Shown here piece after piece: positions 18,802 to 28,229 of a stretch of DNA of 64,000 nucleotides (position 1 is its first letter; each line of letters starts with the position of its first letter). This stretch comes from Parasalinivibrio latis. GTDB lineage: Bacteria > Pseudomonadota > Gammaproteobacteria > Enterobacterales > Vibrionaceae. The DNA lies in contig NZ_CP098812.1 in NCBI RefSeq assembly GCF_036825535.1, forward strand, positions 2,728,001-2,792,000, written 5' to 3'. Under the pieces are notes generated by a model, which saw nothing but the letters and a program-made list of their open reading frames with translations, searched no databases and was not told the DNA's origin. The translations under genes and the position numbers were made by a program.

Positions 18802-19640
18802 TGATTATTATCAGTTTAAAATTGGCAATATGATATTAACCGCTTATTGGTATGAAAATACTCAATAAGATCTGATTGCTAGCGTAAAATAATCATCTGA
18901 AAAGTATCAGAAACTATCGAGTCCAACTAAGACAAGCGTTTCCAGCGTAGTAGCAAATTTACGATGTCAAAAAGTCGCCTTTACCGGAAGTCAAATAAAT
19001 GTCACTCGTGCGATACGCATCAAATTCTATTGAAACAAACACCGATGCTTTTAATCACCTCACTTGAGAGGCGGAGAGCACCACTCTCGAAGGGGTAAAG
19101 ACCTGCCTGTTGGCCGCAAGAGTAGAAAACCCAGCTTTACCTCAATATCAAAAATTTACCATCATCACTCATAACAAAGAGACGAAAGTGAGACAGTTTG
19201 TCAGTACCTTCACTTTAGACTCGACGGTATCGAACGGCGTTTTTTCCTGAATTATTGAACCAATAGTTTTGCCAGTGAGCAGATATCATCGACTTTCATG
19301 CCCGCATCGGCCTGTTTGAGAATGGCAACGATCTGAGTTTCGGTGAACCGTGACTTTATCATGGTGTTCTCCTGCAATTAAACGGCCGAAAACTCTAGTG
19401 TAGACTGCCTCAAGACAGAGGAGATGGATGCACCCTTTTCTGAGTAAATCCAGCAATTTATGGCACAAAACAATCAGCGAAAACCGCTGCAGAGCCAGTT
19501 TGGATAACGTTGACATTATCTTTCATCCCAAAAACTCTTAGAACGTGAAAATATAGATATTTTAATTGATTATTATCAATATCTTAAACTAATAAAACTG
19601 GCTAAAATCGCCAACTTTTTGAAAAATGGATGGCAATTGA
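18802..19640. other. Decayed non-coding stretch upstream of the first WecA-like gene
   Basis: About 840 nt with no intact gene. The only recognisable piece is an IS orfA fragment (19252-19415). The rest, including a purine-rich stretch near 19070-19130, gave no match to a gene or RNA that I recognise. It probably contains the divergent promoters of the WecA-like gene and the metzincin-like lipoprotein. Confidence 0.5.
19252..19415 (-). mobile_element. IS3-family orfA fragment
   Basis: A minus-strand frame from ATG 19362 to TAA 19254-19252 gives 36 residues starting MIKSRFTETQIVAILKQADA, the standard start of an IS3-family OrfA (helix-turn-helix transposase subunit). It loses homology after VDDICSLA and stops. 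The upstream 50 nt include an AGGAGA ribosome site and TGAGGCAGTCTACA near 19411-19398, which may be the left terminal repeat. Only the first third of orfA remains. Confidence 0.7.
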
Positions 19641-20513
19641 GTGAAAACAAACAAAACAAAACTGACAGTTGTAGCCTTGTCGCTTGCAGTTATCGCCGGA
19701 TGTGGTGGCAGTGACAGCGAAGGAGGGAAGAGCAAAGGCTATACCAATGAGCAAGTTGCTCGCGCCGTAAAATGCACCAATCAGGCTGAAGGTGATTTGT
19801 GTGAGCAAAATAGCTCAGGTCAGGCTTGGGGAGTGTATTACGCTACAGATAGTTGTTTTTCAGGTGTTTACTGCTTTGAAGATGGACATGATGTACCGGA
19901 ACACCCAGCATTAACTCGATATGTAGAAGGACAACTTATCCCTGTTTATTTTCGCGAGAAGGAAGATCAGCGTTTCACTAAAACAATGGACTACATCGAG
20001 GGGCTAGTTGGCTATCAGATGTTTGATCGTAAGGGCGTTGTTGATATTGATATCTCCAATCCCAATGAAATCAATCTTGATCATTTAGATTCAGACTGGG
20101 GGTTAATCCTCAGTCAAGGTACATCAATTGGCGATGCGGCTGGTAGCGGTTATTGTAGTCAAGGCACTGTTTCAGTCGCACCGTATTCGTTCAACATGTC
20201 TTCCCATATCATTTCTGTGGCTGACTACGGCATAAAATATCCCGCGATCACAAGTGGTCGTAACCATAAGTTCACATGGGTGAACTTAGACAGTATTGCC
20301 GGCGCCAATAACGGGCAGATTACATGTAGTGCATCTGCACCACAAGATGTTGCAACCCATGAGTTTGCTCATGCACTGGGCATGTATAATCACTTTAGTG
20401 GCTTCGGATTTGATGGGGCTTGGGATAAAAATGCTGAACGTGTTTTGAAGACGATCTACAGCAGACAAAACCCACAAGGACAACCCTTCGATAGTTTGTT
20501 TATAGAAAACTAA
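19641..20513 (+). CDS. Lipoprotein with metzincin-type zinc protease motif
   Basis: 290 aa starting at GTG 19641. A signal peptide with lipobox VIAGC (Cys 21) is followed by GGSDSEGG. Around residue 236 is THEFAHALGMYNH, an exact HExxHxxGxxxH zinc site as in metzincin metalloproteases. Upstream there are several Cys residues (CTNQAEGDLCEQN, DSCFSGVYC) that could form disulfides. Likely anchored in the outer membrane and facing the periplasm or exterior; substrate unknown. The only intact gene in the decayed zone between the two WecA-like genes, and not obviously part of the capsule pathway. Confidence 0.7.
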   Translation: MKTNKTKLTVVALSLAVIAGCGGSDSEGGKSKGYTNEQVARAVKCTNQAEGDLCEQNSSGQAWGVYYATDSCFSGVYCFEDGHDVPEHPALTRYVEGQLIPVYFREKEDQRFTKTMDYIEGLVGYQMFDRKGVVDIDISNPNEINLDHLDSDWGLILSQGTSIGDAAGSGYCSQGTVSVAPYSFNMSSHIISVADYGIKYPAITSGRNHKFTWVNLDSIAGANNGQITCSASAPQDVATHEFAHALGMYNHFSGFGFDGAWDKNAERVLKTIYSRQNPQGQPFDSLFIEN

Positions 20514-20561
20514 GAGAATAAAGTACATCTCCTCATGGGAGACGCACTTTATACTGCTGAC

Positions 20562-20588
20562 AAAGCCCTAGCCAATTGGCAGGGCTTT
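20562..20588 (+). terminator. Hairpin downstream of the metzincin-like gene
   Basis: Arms AAAGCCCT / AGGGCTTT with 11-nt loop, 49 nt after the stop codon. No proper U-tract follows, so termination is uncertain. Confidence 0.4.
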
Positions 20589-20776
20589 ACACGGAAAAAA
20601 GCATGGCATTACTCCAACGAATGCTCGTTTTCAAAAACCGAAAGCGCTTCCCGCTTAAACCTTTGCACAACGTTTGTTAATGTTAAAGATAAAAGCGGCT
20701 TTCCCCGGAAAGCTGCGGTGCACCTTTCAATAGTTGTTCCCCCCTTCCAGAGTGTATTGTTTCAGATATTACATCT

Positions 20777-21424
20777 TGTAGTGGTCAACTAATTCCGGAC
20801 AGTATATTGGGTTGATTTTCTGCTTTAGCAGGCGGAATGCCATCGTTATGACTGTGAGGCCTTTCCCAATAGTAATAACCCATCAAGTAACTGCTTATAT
20901 CTCTGGTTGCTTCTGCGAAAGACGGATAACCGATTGCTGGCACCCACTCCGTTTTTAGGTTTCTAAACAACCTTTCCATAGGGGCATTGTCCACGCAATT
21001 ACCCCGGCGACTCATGCTTTGTGTCATGCTATAGCGCCACAGATGTTGACGAAATTAGCGACTGCCATATTGGGCTCCTTGGTCACTAATACCGCATCAG
21101 GGCTTTTAGATATAGCCCAACCGACAACACGTCTACTATATAGGTCAATGACAACAGCAAGGTAACACCATCGTTGGCCAGCCCAAATATAGGTAATATC
21201 GCCACACCACACTTGATTGAAGCTATCGACAGTAAATGCATGATTAAGGCGATTGGGAATATCAGGCCGTTCAACTGTAGCTTGCTGATAGTGCGTAAAC
21301 CGGGTTGTTTACTAATAAGTAGTGCTTCTTTCATCACGCGACGGACTTTAAATCGTCCAACCTGAAATCCAAGCGAGAGAAAGTGGATTCTATTCATAAA
21401 CGGTTTGGTCATTCCCCTATTCAA
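20777..21424 (-). mobile_element. IS3-family orfB remnant, frameshifted and truncated
   Basis: Minus-strand pieces of an integrase-type transposase in three frames: 21424-21086 (start HFLSLGFQVGRFKVRRVMKEA), 21212-21024 (WCGDITYIWAGQRWCYLAV, first catalytic Asp region) and 21027-20785 (SRRGNCVDNAPMERLFRNLK with the catalytic Glu-containing C-terminal part YYYWERPHSHNDG). At least two frameshifts and a missing 5' part make it inactive. The right end is preserved: TGTAGTGGTCAACTAATTCC (20777-20796) continuing CGGACA is a typical terminal repeat and overlaps the orfB stop. Confidence 0.9.
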
Positions 21425-22351
21425 CGCTCTGCGAAATCCGGGGAAGATAGTCCCGCCTCCAAAATATTCTTTATTCCCAGGGAAGATGGATTGACGGTAT
21501 TTGTTTCTAACGGAAAGGAAGCTTGGATAGCTTTTGTAAAAGCGGAAGATAGCTGGAAGGGACTGCGCGATATTTAACCGTTTTGTATTAACGGCTACGT
21601 ATTCTCCTCTATAGCACGCAGCCAGAAAGAATCGCGGATCACGGCAAGTCCGAAATTAAGCCGACTTTGCATCGTGTGGGATGATGGCCTGCCTGAAAAA
21701 GCCAGTTTCAAAACCATTCTTGAGCATATGCAAAAGGGAGATATTCTTGCGCTGAAACAGGACCAGAGTGATATCTATCTGATACTCGAAGAAGAAACGC
21801 GTTGTCTTAGGCAAAACAGACAGGACCTGGAAATTGAACCCGGCGACACCTCTGATGAAAGCTCCGGTTTCAGTTTTAACGTTGAGCGGTTCAGATTTGC
21901 CGGGCGGCTTCGATATCTCAAGCAATACAAAGAACAGATGTGTGGACGACTTGCCTATTTGTATCTAACCCAATCTGATGGACTGTTTATTTTCGGTGAA
22001 GTTCCTCACCTTCAGAGTAGAGATCACGTCAAGGTTGATGCAAGGAAGCTGCCCTGAGAGGGGGCACTTTGCTTTGAAGTGGATGATCTTGGGGATATTC
22101 GCTTTGGCCTCAATAAATACGGCGCGGATAAATCGGCGATTGGTATCAGTATTTTGGATAAGGATGATGGAAGTTGCACACTGCAAATTTTTGACGTGGC
22201 AGGTAAAGCGCTGCGGCTGGTTCTTATTAGCATCAATTGCCGTTGGGATGACGACGCATTCAGGCGTTTTGAAAGTGCTGTCAGCGAATGGAACCAGAAA
22301 GAGAAAGAAGAGCCCTTGTTGTCAGCATTAGAACAGCAAATGCTGTTCTAA
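21425..22351 (+). pseudogene. Unrecognised gene broken by in-frame stops
   Basis: One plus-strand frame continues through this interval with two interruptions: TAA at 21575-21577 and TGA at 22055-22057. The piece from GTG 21674 reads WDDGLPEKASFKTILEHMQK and ends ...VKVDARKLP, then after the TGA continues without frame change as EGALCFEVDDLGDIRFG to the TAA at 22349. The upstream piece (about 21425-21577) ends with AWIAFVKAEDSWKGLRDI. The RDHVKVD...DLGDIRF spacing faintly recalls a PilZ domain, but the key residues are not convincing. The 5' end abuts the IS3 remnant, so the gene was probably truncated by it. Confidence 0.55.
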
Positions 22352-22354
22352 TGC
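22325..22354. repeat. Perfect 14-bp hairpin over a stop codon
   Basis: Arms GCATTAGAACAGCA and TGCTGTTCTAATGC around AA, spanning the TAA of the broken gene. Could be a terminator remnant, though no U-tract follows (next bases TAATCAACGG). Confidence 0.8.
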
Positions 22355-22426
22355 TAATCAACGGTCTTTTATTGGGCCATTTATATAGCTTGGGATTTAG
22401 CTTTCTTTAAGCTGGTAGCAACAAAT

Positions 22427-23509
22427 CTATGCCGCCGTCTCCTCAGGTAAAGGTGCTTTACCCAGCCAAAAACGAACTTTGGATGTGATACGGAAAATGT
22501 AGCTGATCGTTGCGAAATATATTGCGAACAAGGAAAGGAATAGCACGAACATGATCGTTTCATGTATACCGTAAATTTCCCCAGCGATACCAATTCCTGC
22601 AAAAAGCGAGGCTAAAACGCAGATTACAACCAACGTCATTCGAGAAGATAGCCCGATACGCTGGCAAATGTGATGCAAATGATTGCGATCAGGTTTGAAT
22701 GGAGAATGCCCTTTCCTGATGCGACGCGTCATAATGGTTGCCATGTCCATTAGAGGGAGCGCGATAATCCATAGTGCAGCAACCGGGCGGATAGCATGAG
22801 TTACCTCGGACTGAGACGCTCGGATTAGTAACCAAACGACGGTAAATCCAATCAACATACTTCCAGCATCCCCCATAAACACCTTAAACCTTTGTCCTAA
22901 AGGGATACCAAGGTTAAGTAGGATGTACGGGATCAAGGCTGCAATATACATCAGGCAGTTTTCTGCAAGTGAATGATCGCCACTCAGCGTAAAAAGAATA
23001 GCCAGCGCACCAAATGAAACGGATGCTAACCCTCCCAGAAGACCGTCTATACCATCAACCATATTAAAGGCATTAATGGCTCCAATGACGGCTATGACAG
23101 TAACAAGATAGCTCACCCAAGCGGGCAAATGCACCGGTACATTTCCGGCAATTCCGCCCAAATGATCCAAGCTCAAACCGGCAGCAAAGATCATTGCAAG
23201 CGAGATACCGGCTTGGACAAAAAGCCGGACTTTAAAGCTGATATCAAACTTGTCGTCCAGAACACCAATTAAAATCAATATGGTGCCACAAGCCAGGTAA
23301 AGCCAGTCGTCTGAGTCCGGTTCAAGAAAAATCACAGACGCCAGAAAGATGGCACAGTAAATTGATACACCCCCAACCAACGGAATCACGCCTTTATGGT
23401 GCTTCCGTTCGTTAGGCTTATCGACAAGGTTTATCTTTTTAGCTACTTTTCGGAAAGCAAAAAGCAGCCCAAAAGACAACACGAACGTTGTTGGGATAGC
23501 CAATGACAT
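22427..23509 (-). CDS. WecA-type undecaprenyl-phosphate sugar-1-phosphate transferase (copy 2)
   Basis: 360 aa, same family and motif set as the 17755-18801 protein: DKPNERKHHKGVIPLVGG, LIGVLDDKFDIS, NAFNMVDGIDGLLGG, VFMGDAGSMLIGF, PDRNHLHHICQRIG. It is the last gene of the capsule operon, following galU by about 190 nt that include a short heptamer run, and is the more likely initiating transferase for the Wzy-dependent polysaccharide. WbaP/WcaJ-type initiators are absent from the window, so HexNAc-1-phosphate as first sugar is the reasonable inference. Confidence 0.9.
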   Translation of the reverse strand: MSLAIPTTFVLSFGLLFAFRKVAKKINLVDKPNERKHHKGVIPLVGGVSIYCAIFLASVIFLEPDSDDWLYLACGTILILIGVLDDKFDISFKVRLFVQAGISLAMIFAAGLSLDHLGGIAGNVPVHLPAWVSYLVTVIAVIGAINAFNMVDGIDGLLGGLASVSFGALAILFTLSGDHSLAENCLMYIAALIPYILLNLGIPLGQRFKVFMGDAGSMLIGFTVVWLLIRASQSEVTHAIRPVAALWIIALPLMDMATIMTRRIRKGHSPFKPDRNHLHHICQRIGLSSRMTLVVICVLASLFAGIGIAGEIYGIHETIMFVLFLSLFAIYFATISYIFRITSKVRFWLGKAPLPEETAA

Positions 23510-23577
23510 AGTTATATAAATTATTTAAATTAATTGGAGATATTGGAGTTGGGTTTTAGCTGTTGGTATTAGATGAA

Positions 23578-23602
23578 GTTGTGAGTTGTGAGTTGTGAGT
23601 TC
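23578..23602 (+). repeat. Short heptamer run (GAGTTGT)
   Basis: GAAGTTGT then GAGTTGT, GAGTTGT, GAGTTC between galU and the WecA-like gene. About 85 nt further, CTCACTT-CTCTATT-CTTACTT-CTTATTT (23685-23712) keeps a 7-nt period in the opposite orientation and runs into the galU stop. Confidence 0.7.
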
Positions 23603-23699
23603 ATGACGATCAATATCTGATTTGAATGCATCAATCAAACACTATGAGTAAAATCAGAATTTTGGTTTCCTGTTCAAATAGTAACTCACTTCTCTATTC

Positions 23700-24530
23700 T
23701 TACTTCTTATTTTGATGCACATTTTCAAAACAGAAATTGGTTGCTTCTATAAAGCCCTCTACACTGCCACAATCAAAACGCTTGCCTTTGAACTTATACG
23801 CCATCACGCAACCGGTTCTGGCTTGTTGAAGTAATGCGTCAGTAATTTGGATTTCACCTCCCTTTCCTGGCTCGGTACTTTCAAGAATATCGAAAATGTC
23901 CGGAGTCAGGATATAACGGCCGATAATGGCAAGGTTGCTTGGCTCCGTACCTGTGGCGGGTTTTTCAACCATGTCTGTGACGCGAAGCAGGTTATCCGTC
24001 AGCGCTTCACCGGCGATCACTCCGTATCTATGGGTGTCTTCTGCTGGCACTTCTTCCACCGCGACGATCGAACAACGGAACTGCTTATACAGCGCCGCCA
24101 TTTGTGCCAATACACCTTGCTCTTGGTTGATGCAAAGGTCATCAGCCAACACCACGGCAAAAGGCTCATCACCCACCAAATGGCGACCGGTCAAAATTGC
24201 ATGGCCTAAACCTTTCATTTCATGCTGGCGAATATAAGTGAAGTGAGCCAAATCAATCACGTTACGGATATCGCTCAGTAAGGCTTCTTTAGTAGTACCT
24301 GAAATTTGATGCTCCAATTCGTAGTTTTTATCGAAGTGGTCCATCAAAGAGTGTTTGCCACGGCCGGTAACAATACACATATCCGTCATGCCTGCTTGAA
24401 TGGCTTCATCAACACCGTATTCAATAAGCGGTTTGTTGACGACAGGCATCATCTCTTTGGGCATGGATTTGGTTGCTGGTAGAAAGCGTGTTCCATAGCC
24501 AGCTGCGGGAAAGAGGCATTTTTTGACCAT
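23700..24530 (-). CDS. galU: UTP-glucose-1-phosphate uridylyltransferase
   Basis: 276 aa from ATG 24530 (a GTG three codons earlier is possible). Makes UDP-glucose, substrate of the Ugd encoded just upstream. VKKCLFPAAGYGTRFLPATKSMPKEMMP is the nucleotide-binding start; ADDLCINQ, VEKPATGTEPSNLAIIGRYIL and KGKRFDCGSVEGFIEATN are family motifs. It lies 12 nt after the epimerase stop. Confidence 0.95.
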   Translation of the reverse strand: MVKKCLFPAAGYGTRFLPATKSMPKEMMPVVNKPLIEYGVDEAIQAGMTDMCIVTGRGKHSLMDHFDKNYELEHQISGTTKEALLSDIRNVIDLAHFTYIRQHEMKGLGHAILTGRHLVGDEPFAVVLADDLCINQEQGVLAQMAALYKQFRCSIVAVEEVPAEDTHRYGVIAGEALTDNLLRVTDMVEKPATGTEPSNLAIIGRYILTPDIFDILESTEPGKGGEIQITDALLQQARTGCVMAYKFKGKRFDCGSVEGFIEATNFCFENVHQNKK

Positions 24531-24542
24531 GATTGTCACCGG

Positions 24543-25547
24543 CTACTTGTTATAGAAAGCTTTGTACCAATTAATAAATTCAGCCACACCTTCCTTGACT
24601 GATACCCTTGGCTTATAACCAGTAGCACAGAATAAATCTTCAGTATCGGCATACGTTTGGTAGACATCACCAGGCTGCATTTCACGGAAGTTCTTAGTCG
24701 CTTCAATTCCAAGCTCATCCTCAATGGCTTTGACAAAGTCCATAAGGTTAATTGGAGAACCATGTCCAATATTGTAAATAGAATAAGGAGCGGAACTGCT
24801 TGCAGGCGTACCCGTTTCAACAGTCCATTGACCATTACGAGTAGGAATAACATCAGCAATACGCACTATGCCCTGAACAATGTCATTTACATGCGTAAAA
24901 TCGCGCCACATATCACCGTTGTTATTTATATCAATCGTGTCGCCGTCAATGATTTTCTTTGTAAAAATGAAGGGGGCCATATCTGGGCGTCCCCAAGAGC
25001 CATAGACGGTAAAAAAACGCAAACCAGTTGTAGGAATGTCATAGAGGTGAGAGTAACTGTGTGCCATCAGTTCATTGGACTTCTTTGTTGCGGCATACAA
25101 AGACACCGGATGATCAACACTATCTACTGTGCTGAATGGCACCTTCGCATTTAACCCGTACACTGAGCTTGATGAGGCGTATACTAAATGCTTAACCTTG
25201 TTGTTCCGACATCCTTCTAAAATATTCAGATGACCAACTAAATTTGAATCTGCATATGCATGAGGGTTTTCCAACGAGTACCGAACACCCGCTTGAGCCG
25301 CTAGGTGAATCACACGGTCAAAATTTTCACTCGCAAACAAGTGCTGTACAGTGGTTCGGTCTGCGATGTCGACCTCGATAAAACGAAAACGTGGGTGTTC
25401 TATACGCGCTAGGCGAGCATGCTTTAAATTTACGTCGTAGTAATCGTTTAAGTTATCAATGCCAACGACATCGTGTCCGGCTTTATTAAGTTCTTCAACT
25501 GTAGCGCTGCCAATAAACCCAGCGGCGCCTGTTACTAAATATTTCAT
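24543..25547 (-). CDS. UDP-glucuronate 4-epimerase-type NAD-dependent epimerase
   Basis: 334 aa short-chain epimerase: VTGAAGFIGSATVEEL, then NLNDYYDVNLKHARL, which is typical of the CapI/LspL group acting on UDP-glucuronate, and the catalytic SLYAATKKSNELMAHSY (Tyr-x3-Lys). Converts UDP-GlcA to UDP-GalA. Neighbours Ugd (makes UDP-GlcA) and GalU (makes UDP-Glc) complete a three-step route from Glc-1-P to UDP-GalA. A GalE role is less likely because of the NLNDYYD motif. Confidence 0.85.
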   Translation of the reverse strand: MKYLVTGAAGFIGSATVEELNKAGHDVVGIDNLNDYYDVNLKHARLARIEHPRFRFIEVDIADRTTVQHLFASENFDRVIHLAAQAGVRYSLENPHAYADSNLVGHLNILEGCRNNKVKHLVYASSSSVYGLNAKVPFSTVDSVDHPVSLYAATKKSNELMAHSYSHLYDIPTTGLRFFTVYGSWGRPDMAPFIFTKKIIDGDTIDINNNGDMWRDFTHVNDIVQGIVRIADVIPTRNGQWTVETGTPASSSAPYSIYNIGHGSPINLMDFVKAIEDELGIEATKNFREMQPGDVYQTYADTEDLFCATGYKPRVSVKEGVAEFINWYKAFYNK

Positions 25548-25607
25548 CTACTTTCACCATTAAAACTTGTGATTAGTATAATTGGAGGCTTCAAAATCGG
25601 GTCGTTA

Positions 25608-26774
25608 CTAATCGCTTCCGAATAGATCGCGCGTGTAAACCTTATCCGCAACATCCGATAAGTCATCAGACATACGATTGGAAACAATCACATCAGCCTT
25701 TGCTTTAAACGCAGTCAAATCTTTCATCACTTCGGAGTGGAAAAACTCTTCCTCTTTCAGTACAGGTTCATAAACCACCACTTCGATACCTTTCGCTTTG
25801 AGACGCTTCATGATTCCCTGAATCGAAGAGGCTCGGAAGTTGTCGGATCCGGATTTCATGATCAAACGGTAGATGCCAACGACACTCGGATTTCTGCGAA
25901 GAATAGAATCAGCGATAAAGTCTTTACGTGTGGTATTAGCGTCAACAATTGCCTGAATAATGTTATTAGGCACATCTGCGTAATTCGCACGGAGTTGTTT
26001 GGTGTCTTTAGGCAGACAATAACCGCCATATCCGAAGGACGGGTTGTTGTAATGATTGCCAATACGAGGGTCTAGACCTACACCTTCGATGATCTGACGG
26101 GCATTCAAACCATGCGCTTCAGCATATGAATCAAGTTCATTGAAGTAAGCGACGCGCATTGCCAAATAGGTATTTGAGAAAAGTTTCACCGCCTCTGCTT
26201 CGGTTGAATCAGTAAACAGCACTTTTACGTCTTTCTTCTCGGCACCTTCAAGAAGCAGGTTTGCAAATACCTTAGCACGTTCGCTTCGTTCACCCACAAT
26301 AATGCGGGAAGGATATAAGTTGTCGTACAGTGCCTTACCTTCACGGAGGAACTCAGGCGAGAAGAGAATGTTCTCACAGCAAAGCTCTTCTTTAATGCGT
26401 TTGGTATACCCAACCGGCACCGTAGATTTAATGACCATCACGGCACTTGGATTAATTGCCATGACATCTTTAATGACAGCCTCAACAGAGGAGGTATTAA
26501 AGTAATTGGTTTTTACATCGTAATCAGTGGGCGTCGCAATAATGACAAACTCGGCGTTTCTATACGCCTCCGTTTTATCAATCGTCGCATAAAAGTTAAG
26601 CGGCTTTTCCTTCAAGAAATGTTCAATTTCTTTATCAACAATCGGAGAGATTTTGGCATTCAGGAGTTGTACTTTTTCTTCAATGATATCTACAGCAACC
26701 ACTTCGTGGTGTTGAGCCAAAAGCATAGCGTTGGACAGACCAACATAGCCTGTCCCAGCAACAGCAATTTTCAT
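25608..26774 (-). CDS. ugd: UDP-glucose 6-dehydrogenase
   Basis: 388 aa, same length as E. coli Ugd. N-terminal MKIAVAGTGYVGLSNAMLLA, then IKSTVPVGYTKR, SPEFLREGKALYDNLYPSRI and the catalytic Cys in GYGGYCLPKDTKQL. Oxidises UDP-glucose to UDP-glucuronate with two NAD+. Part of the capsule operon between manB (about 15 nt upstream) and the epimerase. Confidence 0.96.
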   Translation of the reverse strand: MKIAVAGTGYVGLSNAMLLAQHHEVVAVDIIEEKVQLLNAKISPIVDKEIEHFLKEKPLNFYATIDKTEAYRNAEFVIIATPTDYDVKTNYFNTSSVEAVIKDVMAINPSAVMVIKSTVPVGYTKRIKEELCCENILFSPEFLREGKALYDNLYPSRIIVGERSERAKVFANLLLEGAEKKDVKVLFTDSTEAEAVKLFSNTYLAMRVAYFNELDSYAEAHGLNARQIIEGVGLDPRIGNHYNNPSFGYGGYCLPKDTKQLRANYADVPNNIIQAIVDANTTRKDFIADSILRRNPSVVGIYRLIMKSGSDNFRASSIQGIMKRLKAKGIEVVVYEPVLKEEEFFHSEVMKDLTAFKAKADVIVSNRMSDDLSDVADKVYTRDLFGSD

Positions 26775-26789
26775 GTTTATCTCGACAGA

Positions 26790-28229
26790 TTAAGAAAAGT
26801 TATATGTTTGGATATTAGTTAACGCTTGATTGACAATCGCTAGTGCATTTACTTCCGTATCGGACTCAGCGTAACAGCGAAGTTCAGGTGCATTACCCGA
26901 AGGCCTGAAATGAATGATGTCGCCAGTAACAAGAGAAATGCGAAGTCCGTCGGTTTGATCGGTTGTCTCAACATGAGCATCATCAAACCCTAACGCAGCC
27001 AAAAATGACGCGGGATCGAAAATAGCTTGGGCCAAAATCGACACGCTCTTTTCAGTCGCAAAGTTCTGAATTCGATCACTATGCGTATAGCGCTTAGGCA
27101 AAGATGCGACCAAGGCAGATATCGGAGTATTTTGGGAAGCCGAAAGCAGCATCAACGCAGGCAGAACAGCGTCTCTCGTTGGAAGTGCCTTCACATTGTT
27201 GCCATTAAATAAGACGTCCGAACCAAGCAAAAATCCGCCATTTGCCTCAAAGCCTGCAATTGAATCAAAGTCTTTCGATAAGGCTTCAAATTCTGCAATC
27301 ACGTAAGGAGAGCCAATTTTAGTGCGAGATGCATGAGGGAAGGCTTGAGACAGTTCAACTGCCGTATTGCAACTCACTGGCAATGCAAGTGCTTTAATAC
27401 CTAGTTCTCTTGCGCACAACAAGCCAAGTACATCGCCACGTAGCCAGTTTCCATTCTCATCTGAAACTAATGGTCTATCACCATCGCCGTCTGTTGAGAA
27501 AATAAAATCCAGATTGTGTTCTTGTGACCACTTCAGGGCTTTCAATTTGTCTGATTCTGATACGGCTTCGGTATCAATAGGAACAAATTGGTCACTACGT
27601 TCCAGTGAGATCACTTCCGCGCCCAAGTGTTCAAACATCTGCGCATACAAGTCACGCCCAGCACTTGAATGCTCATAGATACCAATGCGTCGGCCCTTTA
27701 GGAATGGGACAGCAAAAAGAGATACATTACGGTTGATATAAGCCTCTGCCGCTTTTGAAGATACAGCGAGAACTGGCTCATCTGTTGAGAGAGTAAACGG
27801 TACTTTTGCATTCAAGATCGCCTGTTCATCATCCTTGGTTATCTCACCATCAGGTCGATAGAACTTTAAACCGTTACGATCAAAAGGAATATGACTCCCT
27901 GTGACCATAATGCATGGCATTGCGTCTTGCATGGCGACATAAGCGAGTGCAGGTGTTGGTACGACACCGTAATAAATGGGGGTCAATCCCAATTGCTTTA
28001 CTGCACTAAAAATGGCTTTAGCCATATCAGGGCTACTAGGACGGTTATCAATTCCAATTGCCACCGAGTCAAAGGTAAACTTATCTCGAATGGAACTAAT
28101 AAACGCGTGAGTAAATGCTGCACACACTTCGTTGGTGATATCTTCGACTAACCCGCGCGCTCCACTTGTTCCGAACTGTATTCCTGATTGGAGGATCACC
28201 TCAGAACTGTCCAATGCATTGTTATTCAT
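26790..28229 (-). CDS. manB: Phosphomannomutase (ManB/CpsG type)
   Basis: 479 aa alpha-D-phosphohexomutase. The phosphoserine loop is VTGSHIPFDRNGLKF, the metal loop FSTDGDGDRPLV, and the substrate loop GFEANGGFLLG; the C-terminal phosphate site is RPSGNAPELRCYAE. Mannose-6-P to mannose-1-P for the adjacent ManC. Its ATG follows the manC stop directly (28229/28230). Phosphoglucomutase activity is possible, but the pairing with manC favours mannose. Confidence 0.88.
   Translation of the reverse strand: MNNNALDSSEVILQSGIQFGTSGARGLVEDITNEVCAAFTHAFISSIRDKFTFDSVAIGIDNRPSSPDMAKAIFSAVKQLGLTPIYYGVVPTPALAYVAMQDAMPCIMVTGSHIPFDRNGLKFYRPDGEITKDDEQAILNAKVPFTLSTDEPVLAVSSKAAEAYINRNVSLFAVPFLKGRRIGIYEHSSAGRDLYAQMFEHLGAEVISLERSDQFVPIDTEAVSESDKLKALKWSQEHNLDFIFSTDGDGDRPLVSDENGNWLRGDVLGLLCARELGIKALALPVSCNTAVELSQAFPHASRTKIGSPYVIAEFEALSKDFDSIAGFEANGGFLLGSDVLFNGNNVKALPTRDAVLPALMLLSASQNTPISALVASLPKRYTHSDRIQNFATEKSVSILAQAIFDPASFLAALGFDDAHVETTDQTDGLRISLVTGDIIHFRPSGNAPELRCYAESDTEVNALAIVNQALTNIQTYNFS

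Noticed and set aside
20535..20792. 85-codon frame after the metzincin-like gene
   Set aside because: Runs through a hairpin and into the IS3 terminal repeat; no protein-like composition.
21574..22057. PilZ (c-di-GMP) domain in the broken gene
   Set aside because: RDHVKVD and DLGDIRF recall the motif spacing, but the RxxxR and D/NxSxxG residues are not both present; left as unrecognised.
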